Notes under the pieces: generated by a model
Seen by the model: the letters and a program-made list of their open reading frames with translations, nothing else
Told to the model about the DNA's origin: nothing
Databases searched by the model: none
Origin: JACMLD01 sp036500065
GTDB taxonomy: Bacteria; Bacteroidota; Bacteroidia; Chitinophagales; Chitinophagaceae
Direction: 5' to 3'
Assembly (NCBI GenBank): GCA_036500065.1
Contig: DASYCT010000370.1
Span: forward strand, 1 to 21,439
DNA: 21,439 nucleotides
Part shown: positions 1-7,491 of the stretch, in pieces
How the letters are laid out: each line of letters begins with the position of its first letter
Position numbering within the stretch: the first letter of the stretch is position 1
Position numbers and translations under genes: made by a program

Positions 1-481
1 GGCCCAGGGTAACCTGAATGAGTTTTCCTTTAATCCACCTACTCAAACCAACGGCCAGCCGGTGAGTCTTTATTATCCCCGGTATAATGTAGGCGTCTCC
101 ATACCGTTCGATATGTTCAGTTCAAAAGGCAACGATATAAAGATTGCCCGTCAAAACCTGGGGATTGCACAGGCACAGAAAAACGAACGTTTCCGTGAAA
201 TAAAAGCAGAAGTGCTTTCGCGCTACGAAGACTACCTGCTGTTCAAGCAACAACTCGAATTCCAGAGCCAGGTGGTACAGGATGCCGAGTCCATCTACCA
301 GCAGGCCGAAAAGGATTTTGCCGACGGCATTATCAAACAGGAAGATTATAATCGTTCCTTTAAAGGGCGGTCGGAAGAAAAAGTACGACTGGCAGAAATC
401 ATGCACTCCTATAATATCTCCAAGATCGAACTGGAAAAACTTATCGGCGTACCCGTGGAAACTGTGATAAACAACCAATAG
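1..481 (+). CDS. TolC-family outer-membrane efflux/export protein, C-terminal part (5' truncated by window)
   Basis: The open frame runs from the left edge (frame starting at base 2) to a TAG at 479-481, so the GTG at 62 is internal and the gene begins outside the window. The visible 159 or so residues contain a beta-strand-like segment around VGVSIPFDMFSSKG, followed by a long amphipathic, charged helix region with regular heptads (roughly AQKNERFREIKAEVLSRYED onward). It ends with a second helix and a short tail (IELEKLIGVPVE). This alternation is characteristic of the second repeat of TolC-like outer-membrane factors, which form a trimeric barrel and periplasmic tunnel for efflux or polysaccharide export. 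The next gene starts 23 nt downstream on the same strand, so co-transcription is likely. The specific substrate cannot be told. Confidence 0.7.
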   Translation, partial: AQGNLNEFSFNPPTQTNGQPVSLYYPRYNVGVSIPFDMFSSKGNDIKIARQNLGIAQAQKNERFREIKAEVLSRYEDYLLFKQQLEFQSQVVQDAESIYQQAEKDFADGIIKQEDYNRSFKGRSEEKVRLAEIMHSYNISKIELEKLIGVPVETVINNQ

Positions 482-504
482 AAGTTTACATAAACCCCGC
501 GTAA

Positions 505-2133
505 ATGAAAAAGTATACCCCGCTGCCGGCAGGCATTGCCTTCGTGACCATTGTCGTAGGTGCGCTTGAATGGCTGGCCCTGAAAAAAACCGGCGGTCAT
601 TTCTGCTACCCGCTGGATGACCCGTTTATTCACATGGCGCTGGCAAAAAATGTGGCGCTGCACGGCAACTGGGGTATCAATGCAAACGACTGGACTTCTA
701 CCTCTTCTTCTCCCCTGTTTACCATCCTGCTTTCATTGCTGTTCAAAGTATTTTCCATTAATGTATACATGCCGATGGTGCTTAGTTGCGGGGGTACCCT
801 GCTGGCGTTGGTGGTCATGCAAAGGGAGCTCAACCGGCATTCTTCGCTTTCCACCGTCAACCAGGGCATACTTATCATCGGCACTATTATTATCGGCACC
901 ATACCGGCCATGACCCTGCTGGGCATGGAGCATACGCTGCAAATCGCTTTTGTGCTGTTGTTTGTGCATGCGGTGGCATCGGTGCTGACGAGCGCAAAAG
1001 GTGAGCCGCCCCGGGAGGGCGACCCACCTTTTGCAGGTCATAGGGTGGGTCGCCCTCCCGGGGCGGCTCACCCTATGATGGATTGGACGCTCGTATGGCA
1101 GGCCTCACTCTGCGCAGGGCTGATGACCTTTACGCGGTATGAAACGTCGTTTCTCGTGGCAGGCGCGTTTCTTATGCTGGTGCTGCAACGAAAATTCAAG
1201 GCGGCGGTTATCATCGCGCTGGCGGGCGCGTTGCCTATCATATTGTTCGGGCTTGTTTCCGTTAGCAAGGGGGCCTATTTTATTCCCAATTCTGTTATGA
1301 TCAAGGGAAACCAAAACATTACCTACCTGCTCAACGGGGGCGTTACCATCATAGAAAAGACAGGAGCGTTTGCCGGCCTGTTTGTCATTGCCTTATTGCT
1401 GGCCTGGCAGAAAATAAGGGTGGACAATAAGGACCGGGATTTCTGGATACTCTGCCTGTTTTTATTTGGCGCAGCCATGCACGCCATCACGGTGACACTT
1501 AGTTGGTTTTACCGCTATGAGGCTTACCTTATCGTGCTGGGCACCCTGCATGTGGGGAAAATGCTGCTGTACTGGCTGCAGGAAAACGGGTGGCGCGGTG
1601 TACGGCGGCAGTGTGCCGTATTTGTCATTACCCTGGCGCTGTTGTACAGCCTGCCTGTAAGGGGGTTGAATTCGCTCCGTAATTCCGTCCGCGCCATTTA
1701 CAATATTTATGAGCAGCAATACCAGATGGGGCTTTTCCTGAAGACCTATTATTACCAGCAGACGGTGGCCGCCAACGATATCGGCGCTATCAGTTATTAT
1801 GCTGATCTCAATACCATCGATCTCTGGGGACTTGGCAATAACCAGGTCATGAAAGCAAGAAAGTATCAGTACTGGAACAATGGATTCCTGCAGGGTTTAG
1901 TACATGATACGCATACCCGCGTGGCCGTGATCTATGATTCATGGTTCGATAAGGACTTATCGAAGCCCTGGTATAAGGTAGCCACCTGGGAATTGCCTTA
2001 CGTATATAGCTGCGGCGATATAAAGGTCAGCTTCTATGGCATGACGAACGCGGAGGCGGACACACTGGAAGGGAACCTGAAAACGTTCCAGGCGCAGTTG
2101 CCGAAGGATGTGAAAGTGGAGTATTCGAGGTGA
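505..2133 (+). CDS. Multi-pass membrane protein, GT-C-like glycosyltransferase candidate, with in-frame palindromic insert
   Basis: The ATG at 505 gives 542 residues with many hydrophobic segments and a soluble C-terminal domain of about 150 residues. After the first membrane segment comes a loop with CYPLDDPFIHMALAKN (D38-D39). An acidic pair in the first outer loop is a hallmark of GT-C enzymes that use lipid-linked sugar donors; the assignment rests on this pattern and the topology only. Residues 166-190, rich in Gly, Pro and Arg, are encoded by a perfect inverted repeat (1000-1072). They fall between two hydrophobic segments, the first ending near residue 163 and the next starting near W194. 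The insert keeps the frame open, so the protein is probably functional. The gene lies 23 nt after the TolC-like gene and ends 14 nt before the convergent CHASE2 gene. It could also be an uncharacterised membrane protein without transferase activity. Confidence 0.6.
   Translation: MKKYTPLPAGIAFVTIVVGALEWLALKKTGGHFCYPLDDPFIHMALAKNVALHGNWGINANDWTSTSSSPLFTILLSLLFKVFSINVYMPMVLSCGGTLLALVVMQRELNRHSSLSTVNQGILIIGTIIIGTIPAMTLLGMEHTLQIAFVLLFVHAVASVLTSAKGEPPREGDPPFAGHRVGRPPGAAHPMMDWTLVWQASLCAGLMTFTRYETSFLVAGAFLMLVLQRKFKAAVIIALAGALPIILFGLVSVSKGAYFIPNSVMIKGNQNITYLLNGGVTIIEKTGAFAGLFVIALLLAWQKIRVDNKDRDFWILCLFLFGAAMHAITVTLSWFYRYEAYLIVLGTLHVGKMLLYWLQENGWRGVRRQCAVFVITLALLYSLPVRGLNSLRNSVRAIYNIYEQQYQMGLFLKTYYYQQTVAANDIGAISYYADLNTIDLWGLGNNQVMKARKYQYWNNGFLQGLVHDTHTRVAVIYDSWFDKDLSKPWYKVATWELPYVYSCGDIKVSFYGMTNAEADTLEGNLKTFQAQLPKDVKVEYSR
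1000..1072. repeat. Perfect 29-bp inverted repeat (15-nt loop) inside a coding region
   Basis: Bases 1000-1028 are the exact reverse complement of 1044-1072; the arms start with GGTGAGCCGCCCC and end with GGGGCGGCTCACC. The loop (1029-1043) is 15 nt. The arms are much richer in G and C than the flanking gene. The element is read in frame through a membrane-protein gene and adds about 25 residues. No transposase or clear target duplication is seen. It may be a palindromic repetitive element (REP, MITE-like, or like the coding-region palindromic elements known from Rickettsia), but a family cannot be assigned from one copy. Confidence 0.9.
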
Positions 2134-2147
2134 GTGGTTTGCTTTGA

Positions 2148-3296
2148 TTATTCGGGAATGCGGCGAAATAAATTGTAGAACAGGATAAAATCTACCAGCA
2201 GCAGCACGACGAACACGGGAATCAGCGGCTCAATCCTGATCCGGGCATAATGATACAGTAAGAGTGAACCAGCCAGCAGCACCGCACAAACACCCAGTTG
2301 TAACAAACGGCTCAGCACATGCACCCAGGCGCCTTTTGTATAGTACCATTTGCAAAAAAAGGGGATCAGCAGCCAGCTGATTAAAAAGGTAATTAGCCAT
2401 ATTCCCCAGAACGGCACTACCATGCTGTACTCTCCCCGTAACATCATACGCAGTATATTGGCATGAACGATCACGCCGTACATATCGGGATAGCTCCGGC
2501 CTGATAAACGGTCGTTGAGCGGTGTAAAGAGTTTGTCTTCGTCAATCGTATAATGCCGGGCGTTACTGTCTTCGGGTCCCGCGCCGGTGAAGCCGAACAA
2601 TACAATATGATCTTTTATGCGGTTGGAATCAATACTACCGGCCAGGAGGGAACTGTAATCCAGCCTGTAAAAGGCCGACTCCCCGCCGGTATAACGGATT
2701 TCGCAGGATTCATTCCGGTTGCTGTCGAGGTGCAGGGCCAGCGTGGGTTCATATTTTTTTATGACCGCGGTGGCAAAGGCCATCCGTTTGTTGAAATAAG
2801 GATAGAAATACCGCACGGTAGCATGTTCCTTATCAATGCCGGCGAGGTTGGCGTAGCCGCTGTCCTCCCGTACAAGGACGGTGTCGGGGGCAGCTCCTTT
2901 TTCGCTTATTTCAAACTTCCCCCGGTTGGAAATAACATAGTTGGAATACCGGTTGAACACCGCTTTCAGGTAACTGTTGCCTGTATCCGACCTGGAAGAA
3001 AACAGGATATCCAGGCCTATGACCCGGGGATGATAGTTCTGTACGCTGTCAATCATGCGGGCTATCTGGTAGCGGCAGCAGTGGCCCACATTTACGATAA
3101 CAATATCGTTGGGAGCATCGGCAGGTTTTGGAAGGCCGGAATAATAGAGATCGGTGACTTTAAAATCACGCTCCGCGCTGCGGATGGGTTCCAGGAAACC
3201 CAGCCAGGAAAATGACAGGTATAACAGGCCTGCCAGGGCAAACACAAACAGGTTGATAAACAGGTATTCGATCCGCCTGGGTTTTTTACTTTGCAT
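2148..3296 (-). CDS. Stand-alone CHASE2-domain membrane protein
   Basis: The protein has 382 residues. One N-terminal membrane helix (about residues 12-32) is followed by a roughly 250-residue extracytoplasmic domain. This contains IVIVNVGHC, then HPRVIGLDILF, and later DHIVLFGFTG and DMYGVIVHANILRMML, which together read as a CHASE2 sensory domain. Three hydrophobic helices close the protein (roughly 294-315, 330-350 and 355-375). CHASE2 usually sits in front of a kinase, cyclase or other output domain; none is present, and only about seven residues follow the last helix. The gene is 44 nt downstream of the flippase gene on the same strand, so the two are probably co-transcribed. A role in sensing or assembling surface polysaccharide is inference from this placement. 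Confidence 0.7.
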   Translation of the reverse strand: MQSKKPRRIEYLFINLFVFALAGLLYLSFSWLGFLEPIRSAERDFKVTDLYYSGLPKPADAPNDIVIVNVGHCCRYQIARMIDSVQNYHPRVIGLDILFSSRSDTGNSYLKAVFNRYSNYVISNRGKFEISEKGAAPDTVLVREDSGYANLAGIDKEHATVRYFYPYFNKRMAFATAVIKKYEPTLALHLDSNRNESCEIRYTGGESAFYRLDYSSLLAGSIDSNRIKDHIVLFGFTGAGPEDSNARHYTIDEDKLFTPLNDRLSGRSYPDMYGVIVHANILRMMLRGEYSMVVPFWGIWLITFLISWLLIPFFCKWYYTKGAWVHVLSRLLQLGVCAVLLAGSLLLYHYARIRIEPLIPVFVVLLLVDFILFYNLFRRIPE

Positions 3297-3340
3297 ACCC
3301 TTGATTTTAATATAACGGCGTTGTTACTTACAACCCCGGG

Positions 3341-4711
3341 TCAGGAGTTCACGGATCTTTTCAGTTTTACATTGTCACGGATAAATGTTTTGATTTCAGC
3401 GTACCCCAGGACATAAATATCGCGCAGGTGAAACGTACGGTATTTTTTCAGGAAATGGTAGCCTATAAACACTCCAAGAAGGGCAGGAAATAATGTTGAG
3501 AACGCTACTGCGGATACATTCCTGAAAATGGCAATGGCGGCAAAATCGCCTATTACGTTTGCCAGCAGCATGACCAGTATTTTAATAAAATTGATATTGG
3601 GTTTATGAATCACATCCAGCGTCAGGGCGATGAAGCGATCGGTCGGGAAAAGCAGGGCAAAGATCATAAACATGCGCAATATCGTAGCGGCTTCGGTGCC
3701 TATCCATTTTTTGCCGCCGATAATGTAAACCGCGAGGTCGGCAAATATGACCGATCCAAGGCAAACCGGGATAAGGGCGAAGGTAATAACCCCGGCATAT
3801 TTCTTCATGATATAAATGACTTCATCTTTTCTGCCATTGTTGTAGGCCGTCGCCAGGGACGGCATCGCCGTAGCGATAAAGCTGCGCAGGGGTATTTCGA
3901 TCACTTCCATCAGGCGAAGCCCGAGATTGTAAACAGCCACCATCGACACGCCTAGTTTCCCGGCGAACATAAAGCTGATGATAAAGATATCGGAGGTCCG
4001 CAACAGGTTGGAACTGATGTTGCCTGCCACGCTGTATTTTCCGAAATTATATAATTCAAGTATACCCCGCCGTGTCTTACGCCGCCACTTGGTAATATGG
4101 GTCCATCCTTTGAGCAGTACAAAAAGACTGGTCACGAGATAGGAAAGAAGGTTGGCTATGATGACGGCTTCCAGCGTCAGATGGTGCATCAATATCAGCG
4201 CCAGCAGCAGGCCGAGAAAAGAAAACTGTGTGATGGCGCGCATGTACAGCAGGCGATCGAAACGCGCTTCGGCCTGTAATACACAATTAGCCACGAAAAT
4301 AGGAAGGGTACAGAGGTAACTGACACCAAACCATTTCAGGAAAAAAGACAGCCCTTCGATATGCACCCATTTTACGAGCAGGAGGGCCGGTAAATTGAGT
4401 ACCAGCAGGCCGAGAGTGATCAGCGAACCGAGCACCCAGGTAGAGCCGATAATCTCTGCCGCCCGGTCCTTATCGGCCCCGGAGTAAAATTTGATGGTGG
4501 CAGTGGTCAGGAAACCGGTCCGGAAAAGGTCTACGAGCGCAAAAACGGTTTGGAAAAATACCCAGTTACCGATGGACGCCTTGTCGGGCAGGAAGCGGTA
4601 GAGGATGGACATTGTGACAAGAGTAAATACCGACATGATCACATTGCCCGCCAATGAAAAAAAATGTTTGTTGTTCAGCCTGGAAATTAGCCTGGTTACG
4701 CGCATATTCAT
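3341..4711 (-). CDS. Wzx/MATE-like polysaccharide flippase
   Basis: The 456-residue protein is hydrophobic throughout, with about 12 to 14 predicted membrane helices. The N-terminal stretch is typical of O-antigen or exopolysaccharide flippases: a short basic start, then FFSLAGNVIMSVFTLVTMSILYRF. A middle loop is basic (KWRRKTRR), followed by the second-half motif LYNFGKYSVAGNISSNLLRTSDIFII. Such proteins move undecaprenyl-linked glycan units from the cytoplasmic to the periplasmic leaflet. The start at 4711 (MNMR) is used; the ATG two codons later is equally possible. The glycosyltransferase on the other strand and the CHASE2 gene behind it support a surface-polysaccharide locus. No polymerase gene is visible in the window. 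Confidence 0.8.
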   Translation of the reverse strand: MNMRVTRLISRLNNKHFFSLAGNVIMSVFTLVTMSILYRFLPDKASIGNWVFFQTVFALVDLFRTGFLTTATIKFYSGADKDRAAEIIGSTWVLGSLITLGLLVLNLPALLLVKWVHIEGLSFFLKWFGVSYLCTLPIFVANCVLQAEARFDRLLYMRAITQFSFLGLLLALILMHHLTLEAVIIANLLSYLVTSLFVLLKGWTHITKWRRKTRRGILELYNFGKYSVAGNISSNLLRTSDIFIISFMFAGKLGVSMVAVYNLGLRLMEVIEIPLRSFIATAMPSLATAYNNGRKDEVIYIMKKYAGVITFALIPVCLGSVIFADLAVYIIGGKKWIGTEAATILRMFMIFALLFPTDRFIALTLDVIHKPNINFIKILVMLLANVIGDFAAIAIFRNVSAVAFSTLFPALLGVFIGYHFLKKYRTFHLRDIYVLGYAEIKTFIRDNVKLKRSVNS

Positions 4712-4904
4712 TGTGTCAAACGAACCGCTTTAGGGGTTAGTATTGTTAATTGTGTGAAGTAAGGCATTATTTTTTATATTTATCCTCAAAGGGGGTCCGA
4801 ATTGTGCTTTTTTTTAAGGGCTAATATTTTGATAATGTTAGTTTTACATAAAATAAATAGCATCTTTGCCCGTTATCCACGCATCTAATCTTATATACAG
4901 CAAC
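4712..4904. other. Divergent intergenic region between flippase and glycosyltransferase genes
   Basis: This AT-rich stretch of 193 bases separates two divergent genes and should hold both promoters. Apart from a possible -7 element for the glycosyltransferase (listed separately), no convincing inverted repeat, operator or small gene was seen. It contains a T-run at about 4808-4815. Confidence 0.5.
4861..4868 (+). promoter_or_regulatory. Possible Bacteroidota -7 element for the glycosyltransferase gene
   Basis: CATCTTTG matches seven of the eight positions of the Bacteroidota -7 consensus TAnnTTTG, counting the two free positions. It lies 36 nt before the ATG at 4905. No good -33 TTTG is found at the usual distance; the nearest candidate, TTAG at 4838-4841, is poor. 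The position argues against translation starting at the TTG at 4866, which would lie inside the promoter. Confidence 0.35.
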
Positions 4905-5672
4905 ATGGCAGAGCAGCACCATTTCAACGATGTTACTCTTTTAATAACCCACTATAACCGAAGCCGTTCGCTGGAACGGCTGCTCAACAGTTTCAAAAAC
5001 CTCGGTTGTGTCTTTGGAGATATTGTCGTTTCCGACGATGGCAGCAAACAGGAGCACCAGGATTATATCCGGACCCTGGAGAAATCCCTCCATTTCCGTG
5101 CCATTATGACCGAAAAAAATAAGGGGCTCGGGAATAATATCAATAAGGGACAGGATGCGGTGCGCACGGCCTATACCCTCTATGTGCAGGAAGATTTTGA
5201 CCCGACTCCTGTTTTTCCGCAGCATTTAAAGGACGCTTTGGACATTATCCATCGCCGGGAGGACCTCGATATCATACGGTTCTACGCTTACTCAAAATAT
5301 CCTTACCTGAAGCCCCCGGAAAAAGGGTTTTCCGAAATGGATTTCAGGCTTTGGAAGCCCGGCTATATGAAGTTTTACCAGTACAGCGATCACCCTCACC
5401 TGCGCCGCAGCAATTTCTTTGAAAAGTTCGGGCGTTATGTGGAAGGGGAAAAAGTAGAAAAAACGGAATACCTGATGATGATGTCTTTCCTGCGTAAAAA
5501 GGGGAAGGGCCTACAGTATGAAAATGTTCACGAACTCTTTGAGCAAAAGAATTCTTCCGCGGAACCGAGTACCGTGCGGCGCAATTACTGGCGCGAGAGC
5601 GGTGCGATGGGAGGCATGCGGCATCTATACCGGCATTTCAAGCTGAATATCGATTACCTGTTTAAGGGATAG
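4905..5672 (+). CDS. Family 2 glycosyltransferase (GT-A fold)
   Basis: The ATG at 4905 gives 255 residues. A TTG at 4866 would add 13 residues but overlaps a likely -7 element, so it was not chosen. Near the N-terminus is the GT2 opening strand TLLITHYNRSRSLERLL, then VVSDDGS (D44-D45), the nucleotide-sugar-binding acidic pair. YVQEDFDP (Q95-E96-D97) stands where GT2 enzymes carry the DXD metal-binding motif, here as QED. No membrane helix is visible, so it probably acts at the cytoplasmic face, adding a sugar to a lipid-linked glycan. The C-terminal part is basic and aromatic. The gene is divergent from the flippase. Donor and acceptor are unknown. Confidence 0.8.
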   Translation: MAEQHHFNDVTLLITHYNRSRSLERLLNSFKNLGCVFGDIVVSDDGSKQEHQDYIRTLEKSLHFRAIMTEKNKGLGNNINKGQDAVRTAYTLYVQEDFDPTPVFPQHLKDALDIIHRREDLDIIRFYAYSKYPYLKPPEKGFSEMDFRLWKPGYMKFYQYSDHPHLRRSNFFEKFGRYVEGEKVEKTEYLMMMSFLRKKGKGLQYENVHELFEQKNSSAEPSTVRRNYWRESGAMGGMRHLYRHFKLNIDYLFKG

Positions 5673-5675
5673 TTG

Positions 5676-5694
5676 TTTGCGCCTTCGGCGCAAA
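5676..5694. terminator. Hairpin just after the glycosyltransferase gene
   Basis: TTTGCGCC (5676-5683) and GGCGCAAA (5687-5694) are perfect complements with a TTC loop. The hairpin begins three bases after the TAG stop of the glycosyltransferase gene. On the + strand it is followed by AGTTTC, not a proper U-run, so it may end or stabilise the transcript rather than act as a classical intrinsic terminator. Confidence 0.55.
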
Positions 5695-5711
5695 AGTTTC
5701 AACATAACTTG

Positions 5712-5727
5712 CCCCGCCATAGCGGGG
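5712..5727. repeat. Second GC hairpin in the convergent intergenic region
   Basis: CCCCGC (5712-5717) pairs with GCGGGG (5722-5727) across a CATA loop. It sits 17 nt after the first hairpin. Function unknown; with its neighbour it could form part of a bidirectional transcription barrier between the glycosyltransferase gene and the end of the GH51 operon. Confidence 0.5.
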
Positions 5728-5787
5728 GAGATAAAGGAGTTTTGGAGGCCACGGAGGAAATCTCTGTGCGGTGCAGCGTCCTGTCTT

Positions 5788-5881
5788 GGTCGGTTCTTGT
5801 TCGCTCTTCGTTCGCTGTTTGTTCGCTAAAATCGCCCTTTTAGCGAGGAACGAGCGAACGAGAAGCGAACAAAAAGCGAAC
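5788..5881. repeat. Imperfect long inverted repeat built from an 11-bp periodic unit
   Basis: GTTCGCT occurs at 5799-5805, 5810-5816 and 5821-5827. Its complement AGCGAAC occurs at 5853-5859, 5864-5870 and 5875-5881, with a variant AGCGAGG at 5842-5848. Every step on both sides is exactly 11 bp. The centre is a hairpin, CGCTAAAA (5824-5831) with TTTTAGCG (5838-5845), loop TCGCCC. The whole can fold into one long arm. It lies in the 268-base gap between the convergent glycosyltransferase and GH51 genes. The short open frame read through it on the - strand (5662-5883) looks like a by-product of the repeat, not a gene. Confidence 0.85.
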
Positions 5882-5940
5882 AAAGACCCTGTTTAATACC
5901 TCTTTGCCTACTGGTTTACCCTTATCGCAGCCACTATATG

Positions 5941-7479
5941 TTATTTCAATTCCAGTACTACGACCGATAGCGGCGGCAGCTCTATCACCAGTTCGTTTCC
6001 TTCCTTGCGGGCGCCCTTAAATGTTACAGGTTTTATGTTGTCGGGTTTTTCAAATGTGTTTATGTCGGTAAATTTTGCAGAGGTCAGGATTTGGCCCTCG
6101 GTCGATTTCCAGGTAATACCGGCGAGCGTGGCGCGGAGCGTGATTTTTTTGGCTGCGTCGAGGTTTACAAGCGACAGGTGAACGGCGCCGGTAGAATCCT
6201 GCGAGGCGGAAGCATTGACCGCAGGTATCTTCTGATTGTCTACTATGTAGTCGGGGCTGTTGAATTGCATGGGCAGTAGTTTGGCGTCCTGGTGCACTTT
6301 GTACAAATCAAATACATGGTAGGTGGGCGTGAGCAGCATTTTATTGCCCTGGGTGAGGATAAGGGATTGCAACACATTGATCGTCTGGGCCAGGTTGGCC
6401 ATGCGCACGCGGTCGCTGTGGTTGTTGAATATATTCAGCGTAGTAGCGGCAACGAGGGCGTCCCGCAGGCTGTTTTGCTGGTAAAGAAAAGCGGGGTTGG
6501 TGCCGGGCTCTACGTTGGTCCAGATGCCCCATTCGTCGACTACAAGCGCTACTTTCTTCTCGGGGTCGTATTTATCCATGATGGTGGAATGGCGCTTCAC
6601 CAGTTCGTCCATGTGAAGGCAATTCTTCATGGTGCCGAAATATTCTTTTTCATCGAACTGGGTGGCGGAACCCTTGTCTTTCCACGTTTTAGGAAGGGTG
6701 TAATAATGAAGAGAAAGACCCCACATGCGGTTGCCGATGTTTTTCATCATCGTTTCCGTCCAGTTGTAGTCTTCATCGCTGGCCCCGCAGGCAATCTTTT
6801 TCAACCGGGCATTGGGGTAGTTCTTGGCAAAAGTGGCATAGCGGCGGTATTGGTCAGAATAAAACTCCGGCGTCATGGCGCCACCGCAACCCCAGCTTTC
6901 GTTGCCAACACCCCAGAAAGTAACATTCCAGGGAGTATCGCGCCCGTTTTGTTTGCGTAGGGTGGTCAGGGGACTTAACCCGTCAAAATTCAGGTACTCC
7001 ACCCATTTATTCATTTCTTCCACGGTGCCGCTGCCGACGTTGGCAGTTATATAGGGCTCACAGCCGAGCAAACTGCAGAGTTCGAGGAACTCGTGGGTAC
7101 CAAAGCTGTTGTCTTCCGTTACATTTCCCCAGTTGCTATTGATCATCGTGGGGCGCTGGGTTCGGGGGCCGATGCCATCGCGCCAATGGTATTCATCGGC
7201 AAAGCATCCTCCCGGCCAGCGAAGATTGGGGATCTTTATTTTCTTCAATGCCTCTACCACATCCAGGCGTATGCGATCCTTGCGGGGCAGCGTGGAGGAA
7301 TCACTTACCCAGAAACCATCGTAGATACAACGGCCGAGGTGCTCGGAAAAATGACCGTATATATGCCGGCTGATAGTGGTTTTCGGATCATAGCCGTTTA
7401 TTACCAGTCTTGTCACCGGCTGGCTATAGACTGCTGTGAACAATAAAACAGCGAGGAGGTTACCAAGAATCCGTTTCAT
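5941..7479 (-). CDS. Secreted GH51 alpha-L-arabinofuranosidase
   Basis: The protein has 512 residues and an N-terminal signal peptide (MKRILGNLLAVLLFTAVYSQ). The GH51 catalytic barrel is clear: NLRWPGGCFADEYHWRDGIG (residues 85-104), WGVGNESWGCGG with the acid/base E194, and VVDEWGIW with the nucleophile E316. A beta-sandwich domain follows and ends in VVVLELK. GH51 enzymes release terminal alpha-L-arabinofuranose from arabinan, arabinoxylan or arabinogalactan by a retaining mechanism. The gene is the last of the susC-to-GH51 run and starts 12 nt after the GH92 gene. Length and residues are as expected for an active enzyme. A few GH51 members have endoglucanase activity, but the motifs here fit arabinofuranosidase better. 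Confidence 0.92.
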   Translation of the reverse strand: MKRILGNLLAVLLFTAVYSQPVTRLVINGYDPKTTISRHIYGHFSEHLGRCIYDGFWVSDSSTLPRKDRIRLDVVEALKKIKIPNLRWPGGCFADEYHWRDGIGPRTQRPTMINSNWGNVTEDNSFGTHEFLELCSLLGCEPYITANVGSGTVEEMNKWVEYLNFDGLSPLTTLRKQNGRDTPWNVTFWGVGNESWGCGGAMTPEFYSDQYRRYATFAKNYPNARLKKIACGASDEDYNWTETMMKNIGNRMWGLSLHYYTLPKTWKDKGSATQFDEKEYFGTMKNCLHMDELVKRHSTIMDKYDPEKKVALVVDEWGIWTNVEPGTNPAFLYQQNSLRDALVAATTLNIFNNHSDRVRMANLAQTINVLQSLILTQGNKMLLTPTYHVFDLYKVHQDAKLLPMQFNSPDYIVDNQKIPAVNASASQDSTGAVHLSLVNLDAAKKITLRATLAGITWKSTEGQILTSAKFTDINTFEKPDNIKPVTFKGARKEGNELVIELPPLSVVVLELK

Positions 7480-7491
7480 TCATCGGTTTAT

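Noticed and set aside
2553..3215. 220-residue open frame on the + strand opposite the CHASE2 gene
   Set aside because: Antisense shadow of the CHASE2 gene, without recognisable domains.
4866..4904. TTG start for the glycosyltransferase
   Set aside because: The TTG lies within a likely -7 element, while the ATG at 4905 starts just before the conserved first strand.
5662..5883. 73-residue open frame on the - strand through the intergenic repeats
   Set aside because: Its coding capacity comes from the 11-bp repeat and hairpins; it overlaps the GT2 stop and shows no recognisable domain, so it is treated as a by-product of the repeats.
6292..6960. 222-residue open frame on the + strand opposite GH51
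   Set aside because: It is the antisense shadow of a strongly supported GH51 gene and shows no family motif.
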